This document shows positions 54,553 to 64,000 of a stretch of DNA of 64,000 bases, in pieces. The number at the start of each line of letters is the position of its first letter. Position 1 is the first letter of the stretch. The position numbers and the translations under genes are program-made. Below the pieces are notes generated by a model. It was not told the origin of the DNA. It searched no databases and worked only from the letters and a program-made list of their open reading frames with translations. Source of the DNA: JAZKDW01 sp040387375. Lineage in GTDB: Bacteria; Pseudomonadota; Gammaproteobacteria; Burkholderiales; Burkholderiaceae_D. The stretch spans positions 1-64,000 of the forward strand of contig JAZKDW010000021.1 in the NCBI GenBank assembly GCA_040387375.1, in the 5' to 3' direction.

Positions 54553-57363
54553 TTACCTAATCAGTTTCAGTCCTGGCGGCAGTGAATCACCCAGTACCCG
54601 GCGCTCGCTGGCGTCATCCAGTTGCACCACCTCGCGCACCATGTTTATCCAGGAGGGTGGCGCACCGATCGCGGTCAGCCGCTGGATGATGTGTTCACGC
54701 AAGTCGGCATTCAGGTCACGCGAGCGGTCGCCGGTCATGCGCGCCAGATGGGCGGCGGCAAACGCGGCCGGCTCGACCCGCCGCCAGTCGATCGCCAGCA
54801 CGTTTTCCAGCCACGATGCAACAACATCGGCCGGCACCACATCATGCGCGCTGCCATAAAACAGCTGGCGCGCGCCGAGCCGGCCGAGCGCCCACAACGT
54901 CCTGCTGTCGAGCGCCTGGGCAGCATCCGATCTTGTCCCCGGCTGGTGCAGGCGCTGCAGCAGCCATGTGCCGATTTCATTCTTGTAGCCAGCCGGAATC
55001 CGTTCCAGCGATGCCACCAGGCGCAGCATATCGTCGTAGCTGCCCTTGACCAGGCCGGCGGGGCGGCGGCCGCGCGCCGACTTGTCCTCATGTACATTAA
55101 AAGCAAAATCATCGAGCAGGCGCAATTGCGCAGGCTGGTCGAGGCCTCCGGCAACACGGCGCCACAAGGTCCACCATTCGGTGCGCACCTGGCTGTCGCC
55201 GCCATACTGCACGCCGGCCCCGAACAGGCTCCACAACTGCTCGATGCGCCAGTCGTCCAGCGGATAACCGACACCGGGGCGCAGGCAATAACCAGCCAGG
55301 TTGAGCCACAGCCGCTCATGCTCGGCCGAACGGCGCCGGCCGCGCGCACGCTGCAGCAGGGCGTCGAACAGAGCGCGCAGCAGCGGCGGCTCCCAGCGAT
55401 CGCGGCTGCCGAGCAGTTTTTCCAGCTGGGCGCGGAGCTGCCTGACCTCCTTCGGCTGCACCTGCTGCGCGCGGGCGCCAAAAATGCGCTCGATTTTTTC
55501 GACGGCTTCGGCAAAGCGCGGCGGCAGCGCTTCCTGCCCGGCGTCCGCGCCGTCGCCGCGCAGCTGGAACTCGAGCAGCCAGCGCTGGCTTGGGTCCGCG
55601 GTAGCGACGCAGTGCATGTCGAGCGTGCCGACCTCACTCAGCGCGCTCGCCAGTTGCACCGGCGTTTCCTGCCTGCCGGCAGCCGCACCGGCGCGCAGCA
55701 CCGTTGCAATCGGCGGCAGGCGCAGGTAGTCGCCCTGTTCAAGGTCGACCAGTTCCCCCAGCCGCGGCGGCGGCCGGTTGCCGGCCTCGGCAATCGACGA
55801 TACCAGGTGAAAGCGTACCGGCTGGCCGAGGCGCAACGCAAACACCCGGTCTTGCAGCAGGTTTTCGCGGCCTGCTTCACTGCCGCGCGGCAGCACGCAG
55901 ATGCCGTGCGCCGCATTGCCACCCTCCTCATCCAGCACCAGGAAGTAGCTGCGCGGTGAACCGCCGCCGATCTTCGGCGCCCGCCCCTCGCGCGCCAGCG
56001 CATGCGCGACCGCGCCGCGCGCCACGGCGACATCCGGATTGTCGTTATGCAGCAGGCGCAAGGGCTGGCCGCGCCATGCGCCGAGCGTGTTTTCCAGGCG
56101 CCTGGCAAGAGCGTCGGCCCGGAACACGCCGCCATTGAGCAGTAGCGTATCGGGAATCGCGACCGCATCCGCGGCAGGCGCCGACGCGCCCAATGCAGCA
56201 CGCGCCGTTGCCGCATGCTGCTGGAGAAAACTGGCAAGGTGGCGCGTGATCGCCGGGTCGCTGGCATACGGCAGGCCGAACTCGACCAGGCCGCCGCGCC
56301 TGTGCTGCACCTGCGCGTCCGCTGCGACCAGCGGGAAAAATCCATCGACGATCGTGCGTTCCACTTCTTCCCGCGTCAGCGCCACCGAGCGTGCGCCGCC
56401 GATCAACTTCGATCCGGCGCCGAGCAGCGTGACCAACGCTTTTTCCGGCGCGTCCGCCGCCAGCAATTGTTCCTTGGCGGCGCGGCAGCGCTCCAGCATC
56501 TGCGACAGCCGGCTTGCCGACAGCCGGTCGGCGCCGGCATCCGAATTTGCCATGCGCGTCTCAACCATATGCGCCAGCACCAGATCCATGTTGTCACCGC
56601 CCAGCATCAGATGTTTGCCGACGCCGATGCGCGTCAGTTGCGGCTCGCCGTCCTGCATTTCGACCTTGATCAGGCTGAGGTCGGTCGTGCCGCCGCCGAC
56701 ATCACACACCAGGATCAGCCGGGTCTGCGCCAGTTCGGCGGCCAGCGTTTGCCGGTGGCGGAACAGCCAGTCGTGGAAAGCAGCCTGCGGTTCTTCCAGC
56801 AGCCGCAGCCGGTCCAGGCCGGCCTGCGCTGCGGCCTTGACGGTCAGCGCCCGCGCGCCTTCATCGAACGAGGCCGGCACGGTCAGCACCAGTTCCTGCC
56901 GCTCCAGCGGACTGTCGGGAAAACGCCAGTTCCATGCCGCCCGCACATATGCCAGATAACTGGCGCTGGCCTCCACCGGCGATACCCGGGCGACATCGTC
57001 GGCTGCGCCCCACGGCAATATCGGCGCCAGACGATCGACCGCCGCATGCGAGAGCCAGCTCTTGGCGCTCGCCACCAGCCGGCCGGGAACCTGGGCGCCG
57101 AGCTTGCGCGCCAGCGCGCCGATCACCACCTGTTCCTGCGCCGCGCCATCGGTTCGTGTCCACGGCAGTTGCAGCGCACCGGCCGGCAATTCGCCCGGCG
57201 CCGGATGGAAGCGCAGCGACGGCAGCAGCGGACTGGCCTTCACCTCGCCCGGCGCGAACAGCTGTTCGATGTCGAACAGGCGGATGTCATTGCTGCCGGC
57301 CTCGGCATAAGCGACCACCGTATTGGTGGTGCCAAGATCGATGCCGACAACATATTTTTTCAT
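54553..57363 (-). CDS. Hsp70-family protein with C-terminal DUF3731
   Basis: This 936-residue protein has an N-terminal Hsp70/actin-fold ATPase domain: VVGIDLGTTNTVVAYAEAG (phosphate 1), LILVCDVGGGTTDLSLIKVE (phosphate 2) and TLLLNGGVF (adenosine). The usual substrate-binding beta-sandwich and lid are not recognisable. The last ~350 residues form a helical DUF3731-type domain (FGARAQQVQPKEVRQLRAQL; SLFGAGVQYGGDSQVRTEWW; RMTGDRSRDLNADLREHIIQ). It lies 17 bp after the other Hsp70 homologue. It is probably a specialised chaperone; partner and client are unknown. Confidence 0.9.
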   Translation of the reverse strand: MKKYVVGIDLGTTNTVVAYAEAGSNDIRLFDIEQLFAPGEVKASPLLPSLRFHPAPGELPAGALQLPWTRTDGAAQEQVVIGALARKLGAQVPGRLVASAKSWLSHAAVDRLAPILPWGAADDVARVSPVEASASYLAYVRAAWNWRFPDSPLERQELVLTVPASFDEGARALTVKAAAQAGLDRLRLLEEPQAAFHDWLFRHRQTLAAELAQTRLILVCDVGGGTTDLSLIKVEMQDGEPQLTRIGVGKHLMLGGDNMDLVLAHMVETRMANSDAGADRLSASRLSQMLERCRAAKEQLLAADAPEKALVTLLGAGSKLIGGARSVALTREEVERTIVDGFFPLVAADAQVQHRRGGLVEFGLPYASDPAITRHLASFLQQHAATARAALGASAPAADAVAIPDTLLLNGGVFRADALARRLENTLGAWRGQPLRLLHNDNPDVAVARGAVAHALAREGRAPKIGGGSPRSYFLVLDEEGGNAAHGICVLPRGSEAGRENLLQDRVFALRLGQPVRFHLVSSIAEAGNRPPPRLGELVDLEQGDYLRLPPIATVLRAGAAAGRQETPVQLASALSEVGTLDMHCVATADPSQRWLLEFQLRGDGADAGQEALPPRFAEAVEKIERIFGARAQQVQPKEVRQLRAQLEKLLGSRDRWEPPLLRALFDALLQRARGRRRSAEHERLWLNLAGYCLRPGVGYPLDDWRIEQLWSLFGAGVQYGGDSQVRTEWWTLWRRVAGGLDQPAQLRLLDDFAFNVHEDKSARGRRPAGLVKGSYDDMLRLVASLERIPAGYKNEIGTWLLQRLHQPGTRSDAAQALDSRTLWALGRLGARQLFYGSAHDVVPADVVASWLENVLAIDWRRVEPAAFAAAHLARMTGDRSRDLNADLREHIIQRLTAIGAPPSWINMVREVVQLDDASERRVLGDSLPPGLKLIR

Positions 57364-57380
57364 CTGTCTGCTCTTGATAC

Positions 57381-59225
57381 TCAGGACTGGGCGTGGCCGC
57401 GGACGTCGAATTCAACGTTCCAGCGTTCGTCGCCGGTGCGCGGCGTCGCCGACAATTCCAGCGTACCCGCTTCCGTCACGCGCGCATGCAGCCTGACCTG
57501 CACCACTTCACCCGGCTGCCGGCCCGCGGTCGGCAGCGTCGCCTGGATTTCATCGAGTTCCTGCAGTTCGTCCTGTTGCCAGGAGTCGAGCATGGCGCCG
57601 ATCTGGTCCTGGCGCCGCACCGACGACCCGAAGAAGCGGAAATGCACCGGCTCACCCACCACCAGCCCGAATTCCATCGTTTTTAATGCCGCCTCGGTGC
57701 CCTCTTCCATGCCGAACGGCGCGACGCACAGCGCCTGCACCGGCGGCTCCATGCCGGGTATCGCCGGCATCGCCGATTCGACCGCGACATAATAAGCGCG
57801 GGCGGTGCCGCCGCGAATACGCACGCCCTGCCCGCGCCGCACATAACCGTAATAAGCCGCGCCCCGCGCGACGGCCAGATCGAGATCGGCGCCGGCCAGC
57901 AAACGTGCCGGCTGCGCGTTTTCGGCCGCCAGCCAGCTGTTGAGCGTGGCCAGCGTGCGCTGCGCCAGCAGGCTGGATTTGAATATGCCGCCATTGAACA
58001 GCACGGCCGTCGGATGCAGGAAACTGGCGTCCGGCGCGGCGCCGCCGAAACCTTCCAGTTCGGCAGTCGCGCCGACCTGGCGCCCGAGAAATCCGGCCAG
58101 ATGGCGGGTGATCGCGGCATCCTGCGCGAACGGCAAACCCAGCTGCGTCAGGCCGGCACGCGTGCGGGTCGCCGGCCGCGCGGTGGCGTCGACCTGCGGG
58201 AAAAATCCTTCCAGGATCACCGCCGTCACTTCCTCGCGCGTCAATTCGGTGCGGATCGATCCACCGATCAGTTTCGAACCGCGGCTGGGCACCACGATCG
58301 GCATCGACTGGACGTCGGATTCCGACAGCAGGATTTCCTTGGCCGCACGCGCGCCGTAGGTCAGCGCGCGCATTTGCCACGGGTCGAGCTGGGGTCCGTT
58401 CGCCGCCAGCTTGCGCGCAACCACGTGCGCCAGTGTGAGGTCCATGTTGTCGCCGCCCAGCAGGATGTGGTCGCCGACCGCGACCCGGTGCAACTCGAGC
58501 GTGCCGTCACGCTCGACCACGGCAATCAGTGAAAAATCGCTGGTGCCGCCGCCAACGTCCACCACCAGGATGATGTCGCCCGGCCTGGCTTCCTTACGCC
58601 AGCCGCCCTCGCTGGCCTGGATCCAGTTGTATAGCGCGGACTGCGGTTCTTCCAGCAAGGTCATGTTGTCGTAACCGGCGGCCCGGGCGGCTTCCGCGGT
58701 CAGCTCACGCGCCGCCGGGTCGAAGGACGCCGGAATGGTGACGGTAATTTCCTGCTGGTTGAACGGCGCGTCCGGATGTGCATGGTCCCAGGCCTGGCGC
58801 AGATGGCTCAGGTAACGGATCGACGCTTCCAGCGGCGACACGCGTGTGACTTCTTCCGGCGCATCGCTGGGCAGGATGGCGGCGCGGCGATCGACGCCGG
58901 GGTGGCACAACCAGCTTTTTGCGCTGGACACCAGGCGTATCGGCGTGGTCGCGCCACGGCTGCGCGCCAGTTCGCCGACGATGGCGTCCTGGCGGTCGTG
59001 CCACGGCAGGCTGAGGTCGCCCGGCGCCAGTTCGGCCTCATGCGGCAGATACAGGAATGACGGCAGCAGCGGCGGCGCTTCAACCTCGCCGGGCGCGGTC
59101 AGCTGCGGAATGCCGAGCACACCATGACTGGTCTTTTCACCATCGCTGGCGTCGAGATCGGTGTAGGCAAGCGCACTGTGCGTGGTGCCCAGGTCAATGC
59201 CGATCGAGTAACGCGCATTGCTCAT
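57381..59225 (-). CDS. Hsp70-family protein (DnaK/HscC-like)
   Basis: This 614-residue protein has SIGIDLGTTHSALAYTDLD (phosphate 1), DIILVVDVGGGTSDFSLIAV (phosphate 2) and AVLFNGGIFKSSLL (adenosine). A substrate-binding-like region follows with RLHARVTEAGTLELSATPRTG, the beta-sandwich end typical of Hsp70. The C-terminal lid is short. It overlaps the DUF2760 gene by four bases (ATGA), a mark of coupled translation. Neither DnaJ nor GrpE is adjacent; the NEF and J-protein must come from elsewhere. Confidence 0.92.
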   Translation of the reverse strand: MSNARYSIGIDLGTTHSALAYTDLDASDGEKTSHGVLGIPQLTAPGEVEAPPLLPSFLYLPHEAELAPGDLSLPWHDRQDAIVGELARSRGATTPIRLVSSAKSWLCHPGVDRRAAILPSDAPEEVTRVSPLEASIRYLSHLRQAWDHAHPDAPFNQQEITVTIPASFDPAARELTAEAARAAGYDNMTLLEEPQSALYNWIQASEGGWRKEARPGDIILVVDVGGGTSDFSLIAVVERDGTLELHRVAVGDHILLGGDNMDLTLAHVVARKLAANGPQLDPWQMRALTYGARAAKEILLSESDVQSMPIVVPSRGSKLIGGSIRTELTREEVTAVILEGFFPQVDATARPATRTRAGLTQLGLPFAQDAAITRHLAGFLGRQVGATAELEGFGGAAPDASFLHPTAVLFNGGIFKSSLLAQRTLATLNSWLAAENAQPARLLAGADLDLAVARGAAYYGYVRRGQGVRIRGGTARAYYVAVESAMPAIPGMEPPVQALCVAPFGMEEGTEAALKTMEFGLVVGEPVHFRFFGSSVRRQDQIGAMLDSWQQDELQELDEIQATLPTAGRQPGEVVQVRLHARVTEAGTLELSATPRTGDERWNVEFDVRGHAQS

Positions 59226-59800
59226 AATTCCACCTCGGCCGGCGCCAGCACGGTCGCATCATGCGTGTCGGCCAGCCTTGGGAGGCGCACTTCGGTGGCG
59301 CGCCAGCCGCGATGGCTGATGTTGCCGCTGAACGGCGCGGCGCCGACCACATTGCCGGTCAGGCGCACCGATGCCGCATCGAAGCCTTCGGGCAGGGTCA
59401 CGCGGCTGCCTTCGGATTCCTGGCGCACCGGCTCGATGGTGAAATGCTCGCGCAGCACCTTGCTGCAGCCTTCATGCACTACCCGCGCGGCAGCGCCGAT
59501 GTCGGCGTCGGTATAGTTGGCCAGGTTCTCGCGCGTGAAGTCGATCAGGCGGCCCTCACGCTGCAGCAGGCTGAGCAACTGCAGCGCCGCATCGGGCGAG
59601 ACATCCTTCAGCGGCCGCGGCGGTGGCGCCGGCGGCGGAACCACGGCCGGCGGCGGTCCGTCCTGCTGGCTCATCTCATCGATGCGGGCAGCAAAGTCGA
59701 GGTTTGCAATCGTACGAAAAAACGCACCGAATGCGAGCGGTACCCTGCGAAAGAAAGAAGGCCTGGCGCCGATCGGCGGACGTGGATTTGTGCTGCTCAT
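59222..59800 (-). CDS. DUF2760-domain protein, first gene of the Hsp70 operon
   Basis: This 192-residue protein has AGGAG upstream. An N-terminal basic and hydrophobic part (FFRRVPLAFGAFFRTIANLDF) could associate with membrane or be an amphipathic helix. A proline-rich linker (PPPAVVPPPAPPPRPL, about 49-64) leads to the DUF2760 domain (ALQLLSLLQREGRLIDFTRE; YTDADIGAAARVVHEGCSK; FSGNISHRGWRATEVRLPRL). Its function is unknown. Fixed company with Hsp70 homologues suggests an adaptor or client. Confidence 0.9.
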   Translation of the reverse strand: MSSTNPRPPIGARPSFFRRVPLAFGAFFRTIANLDFAARIDEMSQQDGPPPAVVPPPAPPPRPLKDVSPDAALQLLSLLQREGRLIDFTRENLANYTDADIGAAARVVHEGCSKVLREHFTIEPVRQESEGSRVTLPEGFDAASVRLTGNVVGAAPFSGNISHRGWRATEVRLPRLADTHDATVLAPAEVEL

Positions 59801-59903
59801 TACATGCTCCTGAAGGTTCCGGTGGGGTCACGGAGTTGGGAAAATGCACCGGGCTCATCAGCGGGTACGTCGTTCAGGCGCACGCACGCAAGCCGGTGCG
59901 GAG

Positions 59904-59944
59904 AAAAAAAACGCACCACCAGCAACAGCTTGCTGGTGGTGCGT
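59904..59944 (-). terminator. ftsH terminator
   Basis: ACGCACCACCAGCAA pairs perfectly with TTGCTGGTGGTGCGT around a 4-nt loop (59911-59944), and a T-run follows on the minus strand (59904-59910). It separates ftsH from the Hsp70 operon. Confidence 0.94.
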
Positions 59945-59979
59945 GATGAACACTACTGCTATGCAACCATACCTGTCAT

Positions 59980-61848
<1,869 letters not shown>

Positions 61849-62227
61849 TAAATCTCCTGGGTAACGATGACAACTTTTATAGCTGTCCTGATGCATGCAA
61901 TGCAAAAACGATAGCACGGCAAGCCACATTATCCTCATGTGCGTACAGCGTGCGGAAATTCAAGGATAAGCGATGCAGAAATATGTAAAAAGCGACCTAA
62001 CCGGCGACATTGGTTCGGAAAACCAGAACCGGTACCTGACGCCGCGTTGATGCTTTCGCAATCAGGGGATGCGATAATCACCGCCGGTTCAGGATGTTAC
62101 CGCGCCGTCGTTAGAGCTCTCACTATAACGCGAATGGCTGGTTCGCATCCGGCGCCGTGCCGCTGATGGCACATGCACAACAGTAAGCAAAAGAATGGCA
62201 GGCATTAAATCAAGAGGCGAGACACCA
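61849..62227. other. Divergent promoter region of ftsH and thiD
   Basis: About 380 bp. A TPP riboswitch was looked for upstream of thiD and not found. No RNA gene or coding-like frame was convincing. The thiD start could be the ATG at 62195. Confidence 0.45.
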
Positions 62228-63115
62228 GTGAACACACCGCACCTATCCGCAGCAGAAACGCCACTTGCTCCACGATTTTCCTATCCGCATGTATTGAGCA
62301 TCGCCGGCTCGGACAGTGGCGGCGGCGCCGGCATCCAGGCTGATCTCAAGACCTTTTCCGCGCTCGGATGCTACGGCATGACCGCCATCACCGCGATCAC
62401 CGCACAAAATACGCTCGGCGTGACGGGCATTCATGCGGTACCGGCCGACGTGCTGGCCAGGCAGATCGATGCAGTCGCCACGGACATCGGCGTTGACGCA
62501 GTCAAGATCGGCATGCTGCATGATCCCGGCATGGTCCAGGTAGTAGCGCAGGCGATCAAGCGCTACCGCTGGCAACGGGTGGTGCTCGATCCGGTGATGG
62601 TGGCTACCAGCGGCGATGCGCTGATCGCGCGCGAAACGATCGCCGTGCTGGTGCGCGAACTGTTCCCGCTGGTGACCGTCATCACGCCCAATCTGGATGA
62701 GGCCGGCCTGTTATTGGGCCGTTCCGTGCAGCTTGAATCGCAATTGAACGACGCGGTTGCAGACCTGATGACACTGGGCCCGCAAGCAGTGCTGCTGAAA
62801 GGCGGACACCTGGCGGGAGAAAACGTCGTCGACCTGCTGCTGCAGCCGGGACATCCGGTGCTGCGCATGACAAAGCGCAAGATAAACACCCGCAATACCC
62901 ATGGCACCGGCTGCACGCTGTCTTCGGCAATCGCCTGTTATCTTGCCCTCGGCGTTGCGCTTGAGGAGGCGGTGCAACTGGCGCGCGATTTTGTCCATCA
63001 GGCGATTTTGCAGGGGACCGATGTGCAGACCGGCCACGGACATGGGCCGCTCAATCACGGCCATGCGCCGCGGGCAACGCAAAAACTTCCACTGCCGATT
63101 ACACGTAAACCTTAA
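62228..63115 (+). CDS. thiD: Hydroxymethylpyrimidine/phosphomethylpyrimidine kinase
   Basis: This ~295-residue ribokinase-fold enzyme phosphorylates HMP and HMP-P in thiamine synthesis. Signatures are VLSIAGSDSGGGAGIQADLK, ALGCYGMTAITAITAQNT, VLDPVMVATSGD, TPNLDEAG and the catalytic NTHGTGCTLSSAIA. The GTG at 62228 has AGAGG ten bases upstream; the ATG at 62195 has a poor site. The 3' end overlaps the convergent ankyrin-repeat gene by 17 bp. Confidence 0.95.
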   Translation: MNTPHLSAAETPLAPRFSYPHVLSIAGSDSGGGAGIQADLKTFSALGCYGMTAITAITAQNTLGVTGIHAVPADVLARQIDAVATDIGVDAVKIGMLHDPGMVQVVAQAIKRYRWQRVVLDPVMVATSGDALIARETIAVLVRELFPLVTVITPNLDEAGLLLGRSVQLESQLNDAVADLMTLGPQAVLLKGGHLAGENVVDLLLQPGHPVLRMTKRKINTRNTHGTGCTLSSAIACYLALGVALEEAVQLARDFVHQAILQGTDVQTGHGHGPLNHGHAPRATQKLPLPITRKP

Positions 63116-64000
63116 GCAGCAGGGAATTTAATGCCTGATCCCCGGTCAGGTCTTGCGCAGTCAGTCCACGGTTGTTCACCGCCGCTGCGTCGGCGCCGTT
63201 TTCAAGCAGCGCCTGAACCAGTTCGGCATCCCCCGCCTCCGCCGCCAGATGCAACAGGCTGTTGCCGGTCACCGCATCACGCAAATCGACGGATTTTTTG
63301 AGGATGATCAAGCCGTTCACCAGCGCGGAAATATTGAATGGCATCCCTTTTTCGAACAGGGACTGCTGCTGTTTTACATGCTGCGATACCAGCGGCGAGA
63401 TCTCTTCCTCGAGGTGGTATTCCTTCTCCAGCGCCTTCAGTTGCGCATCAAGATCGGGACGGGCGACCAGATTTTCGTCGTACTCGGCGCCGAGCAGCCT
63501 GGAGATCTCCCGCAGCCCTGCTTCGATTCCATCGCGCGGATCGTTGTCTGCGCCAACCGCCGGCAAGACTGCCGTTGCAACGGTCGCAGGCGCTTCCACC
63601 GTTTGTTCTGCCGGGATGGCCGGATGCGGGTCTTCCATGACGGGCGCCGCTTGCGGTTCGGGCAGCGCTGCGGGCGCCGCAAGTTCCGGCGCACTTGCCA
63701 GCGTCGTCACTTGCGGCGCAGCGGAATCGGCAGGATCGATGCGCTCGGCAGCGGCCCGCGATCGTGCGCCGATCGCATCCGCGTTGATCAGGTACACCAG
63801 GCTCAGCGCGATGCCCAGAATCGAGCCTATCGAGACGCTGAGCGTCAGGTCGTCGAGTACTCGCCCGATTTCGCCGAAGAATATTTTCTTGAGCGCGCAG
63901 ATGGCGATGATCAAGGTGGCCGGGAGCGCAAGCATCGCGACTTTTGCGAGTGTGATTGAGGTCGCATCGAGGTCGAAGCGCAGCCTTTTGACGACAAAAA
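63099..64000 (-). CDS. Membrane protein with C-terminal ankyrin repeats (5' end outside window)
   Basis: The frame is open to the right edge, and the residues before the first ATG (63935) still look coding (KRLRFDLDATSITLAKVA), so the 5' end is probably missing. Two hydrophobic segments near the right end are followed by an Ala/Pro/Glu-rich linker and a helical part. At the C terminus are about two ankyrin repeats (NSLLHLAAEAGDAELVQALL; NGADAAAVNNRGLTAQDLTG). Ankyrin repeats bind proteins. The function is unknown. Confidence 0.8.
   Translation of the reverse strand, partial: FVVKRLRFDLDATSITLAKVAMLALPATLIIAICALKKIFFGEIGRVLDDLTLSVSIGSILGIALSLVYLINADAIGARSRAAAERIDPADSAAPQVTTLASAPELAAPAALPEPQAAPVMEDPHPAIPAEQTVEAPATVATAVLPAVGADNDPRDGIEAGLREISRLLGAEYDENLVARPDLDAQLKALEKEYHLEEEISPLVSQHVKQQQSLFEKGMPFNISALVNGLIILKKSVDLRDAVTGNSLLHLAAEAGDAELVQALLENGADAAAVNNRGLTAQDLTGDQALNSLLLKVYV

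Noticed and set aside
61939..62166. 75-residue plus-strand frame before thiD
   Set aside because: Weak start and no recognisable protein pattern; it looks like the promoter region.
61849..62227. TPP riboswitch upstream of thiD
   Set aside because: The conserved CUGAGA and CUGAU/GGAUAAUGCCAGCG elements are not present.

Overview
The window looks like chromosomal DNA of a betaproteobacterium, most likely family Oxalobacteraceae (Herminiimonas/Herbaspirillum/Collimonas-like). The case rests on the glnA - DUF4124-type protein - glnL - glnG order, a very long RpoD, betaproteobacterial-style FtsH, RF3 and ThiD proteins, and moderately GC-rich coding DNA with AT-richer intergenic stretches. This placement is inferred from protein style, not from a database search. 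No tRNA, rRNA or CRISPR array was recognised. There is one 100-N assembly gap (19397-19496), beside a 14-bp tandem repeat.

Layout. 1-4680 is an accessory stretch: the start of an exported Ig-domain protein running off the left edge, an internally deleted IS5-type element, a small membrane protein, an IS3-family transposase fragment with odd inverted repeats at its junction, and an FAD-linked oxidoreductase. 4687-9870 is the nitrogen-control block on the minus strand: glnA with a sigma-54 promoter and upstream NtrC-like sites, a DUF4124-type exported protein, glnL (NtrB) and glnG (NtrC). 9919-18480 holds a rhodanese, a TAXI solute-binding protein, RF3, small regulators, a diguanylate cyclase and a universal stress protein; a perfect FNR-type box lies between a 65-aa protein and an HTH protein. 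18850-26160 holds an exported Ala/Lys-repeat protein, redox enzymes (luciferase-like monooxygenase, zinc alcohol dehydrogenase, aldo/keto reductase), lipoproteins and a ferritin-like operon. 26256-28727 is rpoD with an unusual basic N-terminal extension.

29569-41089 carries a VIT-type transporter, a membrane protein with a ClpP-like fold, a RES/Xre toxin-antitoxin pair, fumarylpyruvate hydrolase plus a zeta-GST isomerase, a CusRS-like two-component system, YceI and assorted membrane proteins. 41323-53663 carries a parallel beta-helix surface protein, an MFS exporter, a PQQ-type dehydrogenase, a TonB-dependent receptor and a large GAF/PAS/GGDEF/EAL protein.

54553-61848 is the most interesting block: a tightly packed operon of DUF2760 protein, Hsp70 homologue and Hsp70-DUF3731 homologue, preceded by a separately terminated ftsH that appears to be a second copy. 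I infer a dedicated, poorly described chaperone module next to a membrane AAA+ protease. The right edge has thiD converging on an ankyrin-repeat membrane protein that runs out of the window.
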